64,000 bases of DNA from Frankia casuarinae (GTDB taxonomy: Bacteria; Actinomycetota; Actinomycetes; Frankiales; Frankiaceae): assembly GCF_000013345.1 (NCBI RefSeq), contig NC_007777.1, positions 1,984,001 to 2,048,000 on the forward strand, given 5' to 3'. The notes below the pieces were generated by a model that saw only the letters and a program-made list of their open reading frames with translations, did no database searches and was not told where the DNA came from. Shown piece by piece: positions 60,336 through 64,000 of this stretch (position 1 is its first letter; each line of letters starts with the position of its first letter). The translations under genes were made by a program, and so were the position numbers.

Positions 60336-60965
60336 CTACTCAAGCGGCGGGAGAGAGGCAAGGAACTCCGCGATTTTCACGGCATGCTTGGGGTGCGCGG
60401 AGAACTTGAAATCGACCTCGCCGGAGTGCGCAGGCTCGGCGCTGAAGTTCCAGATCATATTGTGGGGGTGGCGCCAGAAGCTGGCGACCGGCTTCCAGCG
60501 GTCTCGCTTATACTCGTCGGCCGTTGGATCGAGTCCTTCCCACGGAAGACCGAACGCGCCCATGACCGCGCGGGCGATCTCTTCCGCGCGCTGCTGCGCT
60601 CTGCGCCGGTCGTCCAGAATCTCACACACCCGCGCCAGCTCGGCCTCATAGCCCGGCAGTACATATCGTTCGATCTGCCGTGCGATGGCCGGCGCCGACT
60701 TGTCCGGCGCGGCGTAGGTCCTGTCCCTGGGCGCGCGACCGGTTCGGTACTCGCTTGCCCGGGTCGGATAAACACCCGAGATCTCAATCTTGTCTCGTTT
60801 GCTATAGACCCGACCCATGGTGACGTGTATCTTGCAGGCCGGGTTCGACGTCCTGACCAGGAAGGCGTCCTGCGGCCAGTGACCGGTTTCGGTCTTCCAG
60901 TCGTCACCCAGCTCGGCGGCGATGCTCTCGGCTAGCATCAAAAGTGTTCTGCCGGTCTCGGGCAT
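60336..60965 (-). CDS. Hypothetical protein, 209 residues
   Basis: Starts at the ATG at 60965 (MPETGRTLLMLAESIAAELG) with CGGAGTACAGCC directly upstream, a leader nearly identical to those of two further genes in this block. It has a folded N-terminal part (TSNPACKIHVTMGRVYSKRD, then KIEISGVYPTRASEYRTG), a helical middle (LARVCEILDDRRRAQQRAEE) and an ending VDFKFSAHPKHAVKIAEFLA. No family was recognised. Confidence 0.62.
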   Translation of the reverse strand: MPETGRTLLMLAESIAAELGDDWKTETGHWPQDAFLVRTSNPACKIHVTMGRVYSKRDKIEISGVYPTRASEYRTGRAPRDRTYAAPDKSAPAIARQIERYVLPGYEAELARVCEILDDRRRAQQRAEEIARAVMGAFGLPWEGLDPTADEYKRDRWKPVASFWRHPHNMIWNFSAEPAHSGEVDFKFSAHPKHAVKIAEFLASLPPLE

Positions 60966-60994
60966 GGCTGTACTCCGTTCCGTCGGCCCATCAG

Positions 60995-61543
60995 CTACTG
61001 GGTTCGGGCGTAGATGCAGTCCACGACGGCACCGTTGTGCACGCCGTCGCAGGTAATGGGGCCGATCTGGCGATCCTTCACGGTCAGGTCCTTGCGGATA
61101 TCGCCTTCCAACTTGTCGATCTTCGGGCCGAACAGTGCCTCGTAGTGGTTGAGCTGGGAGTCCGGCACGAGCTGCTGGTGGCCGGGGAACGCCTTCGCCC
61201 ACAGCCGGAAGTAGAGCCCGTGGCCGTACGGTGGGAAAGGCGTGGCCTTGCTGACCTCGGCCAGTAGGCAGCATGCTTCGGCCGCCGTGCCGGGGCGGGT
61301 GTCCTGCCCCGTGGCTATCCGTTCGAGGATCTCCCGGAAGTGTCCCCGGTAGACGAACTCGACGGGAAAGAGGATCGTGCTGGGGGCCAGGACCGGATAG
61401 CTGTGGAAGAACTGGTCCCGCTTACTCGGGTGGCGGGTGATCGCCTGTGTGATCTCCTCCTCGGCCCAGTCGAGAGCCGCCAGAGCGGTGGTGACCAGTT
61501 CGGTGTAGTCCGCCACGAGCTGGTCGAGCTGGTTTTTGGGCAT
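60995..61543 (-). CDS. Hypothetical protein, 182 residues
   Basis: A helical soluble protein starting MPKNQLDQLVADYTELVTTA with the leader GCGGAGTACAGCC in front of its ATG. Internal segments: HSYPVLAPSTILFPVEFVYR, GHGLYFRLWAKAFPGHQQLV, then a lysine-rich KIDKLEGDIRKDLTVKDRQI. 29 bases separate it from the next gene of the same strand, so they are probably co-transcribed. No family was recognised. Confidence 0.62.
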   Translation of the reverse strand: MPKNQLDQLVADYTELVTTALAALDWAEEEITQAITRHPSKRDQFFHSYPVLAPSTILFPVEFVYRGHFREILERIATGQDTRPGTAAEACCLLAEVSKATPFPPYGHGLYFRLWAKAFPGHQQLVPDSQLNHYEALFGPKIDKLEGDIRKDLTVKDRQIGPITCDGVHNGAVVDCIYARTQ

Positions 61544-61667
61544 GGCTGTACTCCGCTTTTCTCAGTCGGGTGGCTGGTGTTCGCGCGCCGCGCGGCGCCA
61601 GCGTTTCTGGCCGGAGTCGACCGGCCCCAGACCACGCGGACGGCTACCCCGACCGGGGAGGGCCCCG

Positions 61668-61973
61668 CTAGTCCACGAACGCCGCCCACCCGCTGCCGTC
61701 GTCATGGTGGACGAACAAGGCGGTTTGCACGGGAACCTCGGGGTTCAGTTCCCGGGCGATGTTCGCCGCTCGCTCGATGACGTCCAACGCGAGATTGCGA
61801 TCGTCGAACAGGCGTGGGAAAGCCTCGACCCGGACGTCGGTGGTCCAGAAGGAGGGGTTCTTGTTGTGGGCCAGGGCCACGCTGTAGAGCGGCTTGTTCG
61901 CCTGGACTGTCGCGGCCCTGACCGCCTCCGGGTGCGGAACGAGCGTCTCGCGTAGGTGCCGCTCCGGGTCCAT
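61668..61973 (-). CDS. Hypothetical protein, 101 residues
   Basis: ATG at 61973 with AAGGGGG upstream: MDPERHLRETLVPHPEAVRA, then VALAHNKNPSFWTTDVRVEA and FPRLFDDRNLALDVIERAAN. Soluble, mixed alpha/beta; no family recognised. An alternative in-frame ATG 45 bases upstream has a weaker leader. Confidence 0.55.
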   Translation of the reverse strand: MDPERHLRETLVPHPEAVRAATVQANKPLYSVALAHNKNPSFWTTDVRVEAFPRLFDDRNLALDVIERAANIARELNPEVPVQTALFVHHDDGSGWAAFVD

Positions 61974-62070
61974 GACGTTGCCCCCTTCTTGACGGGTCTG
62001 GTCGGCTGTATGCCACATCAGGGCACCTTCCGTGGAGTGGCGCGACCGCGTTTCCGACGTCGAGCATGGG

Positions 62071-62691
62071 TCATCCGTAGAAGCTGCCATCCTCGTAGAA
62101 CTCGTAGTCGCTGGCCGCGAGCAGTTCGGTCACGGCTTCTCTGCTGCCTATGTATTCGTATTCTTCCTGGCCCGCTTTCAACGCGGCGGCGATCGCGTCG
62201 CGTACCGCCGTTTCGATCGCTGCTATGCCGTCTCCGCCGACGCCGGTGTCGTGGGCCTGGGACTCCCACACGTAGATCTGGCCGAGGCCAGGCTCGCCCA
62301 GCTGGACGGCGGAGATGTGCTCTGTCCACGGGAGGGCTGGCGCGTTCTCACGAGTGAGCCGACCGTTGAGGGTGACCTGGTCGTCGTAGCTTCCTATGGA
62401 CCAGGAGGTGAACTCCACCCCACTGATACCAGGGAAGTCCCCGCAGCCGTAGACGGCCCAACCGGGCGTTTTGAGTTCCTGGGCGAGCGTGTAGACGATC
62501 GTCTCCTGTAGCCGATCGTTGTCATGCTGGTCCCACCACGGTCCGAGCAGTCGCTCCGTGATGTCCCGGATTGCGCGTTCCTTCGCCTCTTCGCCCAGGT
62601 CGTCGAACGAGTAGCTCTCCGCGTCGTCCGGCTCGGCGACCGAGACGGTCAAGGTGATATTGACATTGATGTCGATCCGACGGTCGGACAT
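62071..62691 (-). CDS. Hypothetical acidic protein, 206 residues
   Basis: MSDRRIDINVNITLTVSVAE, then SFDDLGEEAKERAIRDITER and a tryptophan-containing segment; GVEFTSWSIGSYDDQVTLNG; ending SDYEFYEDGSFYG. The arrangement FDDLGEEAKERA...W...L in the N-terminal part occurs in phage and plasmid proteins of unknown function. Its leader (CGGAGCACGGCT before the ATG) is a variant of the leader shared with two other genes of the block. Confidence 0.62.
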   Translation of the reverse strand: MSDRRIDINVNITLTVSVAEPDDAESYSFDDLGEEAKERAIRDITERLLGPWWDQHDNDRLQETIVYTLAQELKTPGWAVYGCGDFPGISGVEFTSWSIGSYDDQVTLNGRLTRENAPALPWTEHISAVQLGEPGLGQIYVWESQAHDTGVGGDGIAAIETAVRDAIAAALKAGQEEYEYIGSREAVTELLAASDYEFYEDGSFYG

Positions 62692-62838
62692 AGCCGTGCT
62701 CCGTTTCTGGCGACGTCGGTATCTGGCTGACTGCCCCGGCGCGGGCCGCCGCGCTTTGACACCTCCCCGACCAGACGGCCGGGTGGAACTACCCGGTACT
62801 ACGCGGGGACTGCTCGTCTGCCCTTCCGGGTGAAACGG

Positions 62839-63069
62839 TCAGGTGGCTGTCCCACGCGGGTGGGCGCGGCTGCGTGCCCGCCGTGTCCGCCGGGCTCGGC
62901 GGCGTCGGCGTGTGGTCAGATCGACGCTGATCGCGGCGAGGGTGACCGTCGTGTAGGCGACGAGCATGGTGACGTCGTGCGCGGCGGCGACCCCCAGGAG
63001 CCACACCGCCAGCAGCGCAAACGCCCAGAAGCGAGCCCGCCGACGGCGACGGCGACTCAGGTAGACCAT
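62839..63069 (-). CDS. Small two-span membrane protein
   Basis: A 76-residue protein with a basic start (MVYLSRRRRRRA), two hydrophobic helices (FWAFALLAVWLLGVAAAH and VTMLVAYTTVTLAAISVDL) and a basic tail (TTRRRRRARRTRRARSRAHP). AAGGAG precedes the ATG. Basic ends on both sides predict that both termini are cytoplasmic. No family was recognised. Confidence 0.6.
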   Translation of the reverse strand: MVYLSRRRRRRARFWAFALLAVWLLGVAAAHDVTMLVAYTTVTLAAISVDLTTRRRRRARRTRRARSRAHPRGTAT

Positions 63070-63129
63070 CAGAAGTCACGCTCCTTTCCACGTGAGCCGG
63101 GGAATGCGCCGGATAGGAGGGATTTCGGC

Positions 63130-63438
63130 TCAGCGCTCGCGGGTGCGCCAGGGGACGGGATGTCCATGGTCGGGATCGGCGCAGTCGCCGCCGGTCGCGG
63201 TGGGGCTGCTATAAAGCTTCCCGCCGTCGACCAGCACCGTGAGCGGTGGTTTCTCCTTGGCGAGGTTCAGGGTGACCGCGGGGTCGATGTGGACGAGGAT
63301 TCCGCCGGTTTCGTCGAGCAGCGCGGTGATGCGGAGAGGAAAGCTGCCGACGTTTCCCGGTTCCCAGCTCGCGGCGGGATGTGGAGGCAGCGCGTCGTAC
63401 ATGTCGATCGTTCCGTAGCTCACCGACGAACTTTCCAT
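63130..63438 (-). CDS. Hypothetical protein, 102 residues
   Basis: MESSSVSYGTIDMYDALPPH, then LRITALLDETGGILVHIDPA and a short LTVLVDGGKLY, a small beta-rich protein. GGAAGGGAG lies upstream of the ATG. It lies 67 bases after the DnaN-like gene and reads the same way, so the two are probably co-transcribed. No family was recognised. Confidence 0.58.
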   Translation of the reverse strand: MESSSVSYGTIDMYDALPPHPAASWEPGNVGSFPLRITALLDETGGILVHIDPAVTLNLAKEKPPLTVLVDGGKLYSSPTATGGDCADPDHGHPVPWRTRER

Positions 63439-63504
63439 CGATTCTCCCTTCCAGGCGCAGAAGGTGTGCGGCGGCGCGCATCGAGGTCCGTGGGGAAGCG
63501 CCGG

Positions 63505-64000
63505 TCAGTCGATGCAGATGGGCATGAGCAGGTGCCGGTACGGCGGGATGCTCGCCCCCTGTTCGGGAGAGGTGAGCAGTACGGGCTTGGCGACGTCCGC
63601 CTGTCCGCTGAACAGGACGGTGTCGCCCGGGAGCGCGGCGAGGGCGGCGCGCAGGTAGGCGGCGTTGAACGCCCAGCGGACGGTCCCGTCGGTGAGCGAG
63701 GTCGTCGCGGGCAGGGTCGGGGCGCTGACCCGCGCGCCGTGCTCGGGCAGCAGCGGCGCGACCCGGAGCCCGTCCGGGGTGAGCGTCAGCGTCATGGTCA
63801 TGATGGGGCGGCGGGTGGTCGGGTGGGCGGTGAGGATCGCGAGGACCCGTGCCACGTGGGCCGCCACCGTCGCCCGGTCGAAGGTGGCGGTGTGCTGGGG
63901 GTCGAGCGAGCCCAGCAGCCTGCGCCACGGCGGGTAGGCGCCGCCGGTCTCGACCAGGCTCACAGTGGTCTGCCCGCAGGTGAACGTGACCCGGTCGACG
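63505..64000 (-). CDS. DnaN-like sliding clamp homologue, C-terminal part
   Basis: The frame is open through the window edge, so only the last 164 residues are seen. They follow the second and third clamp domains of DnaN: VTFTCGQTTVSLVETGGAYP and WRRLL (compare the LIEGxFPxYxxxLP segment), then TFDRATVAAHVARVLAIL, a strand region MTLTLTPDGLRVAP, and the diagnostic end WAFNAAYLRAALAALPGDTV then PPYRHLLMPICID (DnaN: FNPxYLLDAL...YLHLLMPVRL). DnaN encircles DNA and tethers polymerases and other partners. This copy is on the element and is very divergent, so it is probably specialised. Confidence 0.75.
   Translation of the reverse strand, partial: VDRVTFTCGQTTVSLVETGGAYPPWRRLLGSLDPQHTATFDRATVAAHVARVLAILTAHPTTRRPIMTMTLTLTPDGLRVAPLLPEHGARVSAPTLPATTSLTDGTVRWAFNAAYLRAALAALPGDTVLFSGQADVAKPVLLTSPEQGASIPPYRHLLMPICID

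Overview
The window comes from a high-GC actinobacterium. Gene content and order (ctaB/ctaA, a sufR-B-D-Rieske-C-S-U-T operon, actinobacterial GlgC and GlgM-type enzymes, BldD-family regulators) fit Frankia best; that genus call is an inference from recalled family sequences, not a database match. Translational overlaps of the ATGA/GTGA type are frequent.

Positions 1 to about 36.8 kb are chromosomal core. They hold the 3' end of ctaB, a 2.3 kb patch of insertion-sequence debris and an FMN reductase that separate ctaB from ctaA, an ABC-2 exporter, a BldD-like regulator with a consensus BldD box in front of it, glycerol kinase, a lipoprotein, and the complete SUF iron-sulfur assembly operon under SufR. 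Then come glgC and a maltose-1-phosphate/glycogen synthase, a dTDP-glucose 4,6-dehydratase, an ABC-F ATPase, a CDF metal transporter, a polytopic membrane protein, a small HTH protein, an enoyl-CoA hydratase relative, an ABC exporter, pyruvate kinase (probably leaderless), a 746-residue proline-rich membrane protein with two repeat tracts, a LuxR-type response regulator, a VapBC pair and an EgtE-like aminotransferase.

From about 36.8 kb to the window end is an integrated conjugative element; its right end is not in view. The left junction has the 3' half of a tRNA (T arm, acceptor strand, CCA), and the large serine recombinase reads through it into host DNA. Behind the recombinase lie a small resolvase-like protein with the catalytic serine changed to alanine, a 78-residue protein, a recombinase-domain-only protein, and two methyltransferase-fold-like proteins. 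A non-coding region of about 490 bp, rich in direct and inverted repeats, separates this leftward block from a rightward type IV secretion operon: sigma-like protein, VirB2-like pilin, VirB6/TrbL-like channel, PrgI/VirB3-like, VirB4 ATPase, coupling ATPase, replication-relaxation protein and an SLT-NlpC/P60 cell-wall hydrolase. The remaining 10 kb is a mostly leftward accessory block: a second BldD-like protein with an intact c-di-GMP signature, a NYN-domain protein flanked by two paralogues of unknown function, many small unknown proteins, and at the edge a DnaN (sliding clamp) homologue.

The most striking observation is a possible link between conjugation and replication. The VirB6/TrbL-like protein has a long C-terminal tail with six copies of a Q-L-x-[LI]-P-[LF] motif, which resembles the hexapeptide that binds the bacterial sliding clamp (as in Hda), and the same element encodes its own clamp homologue.
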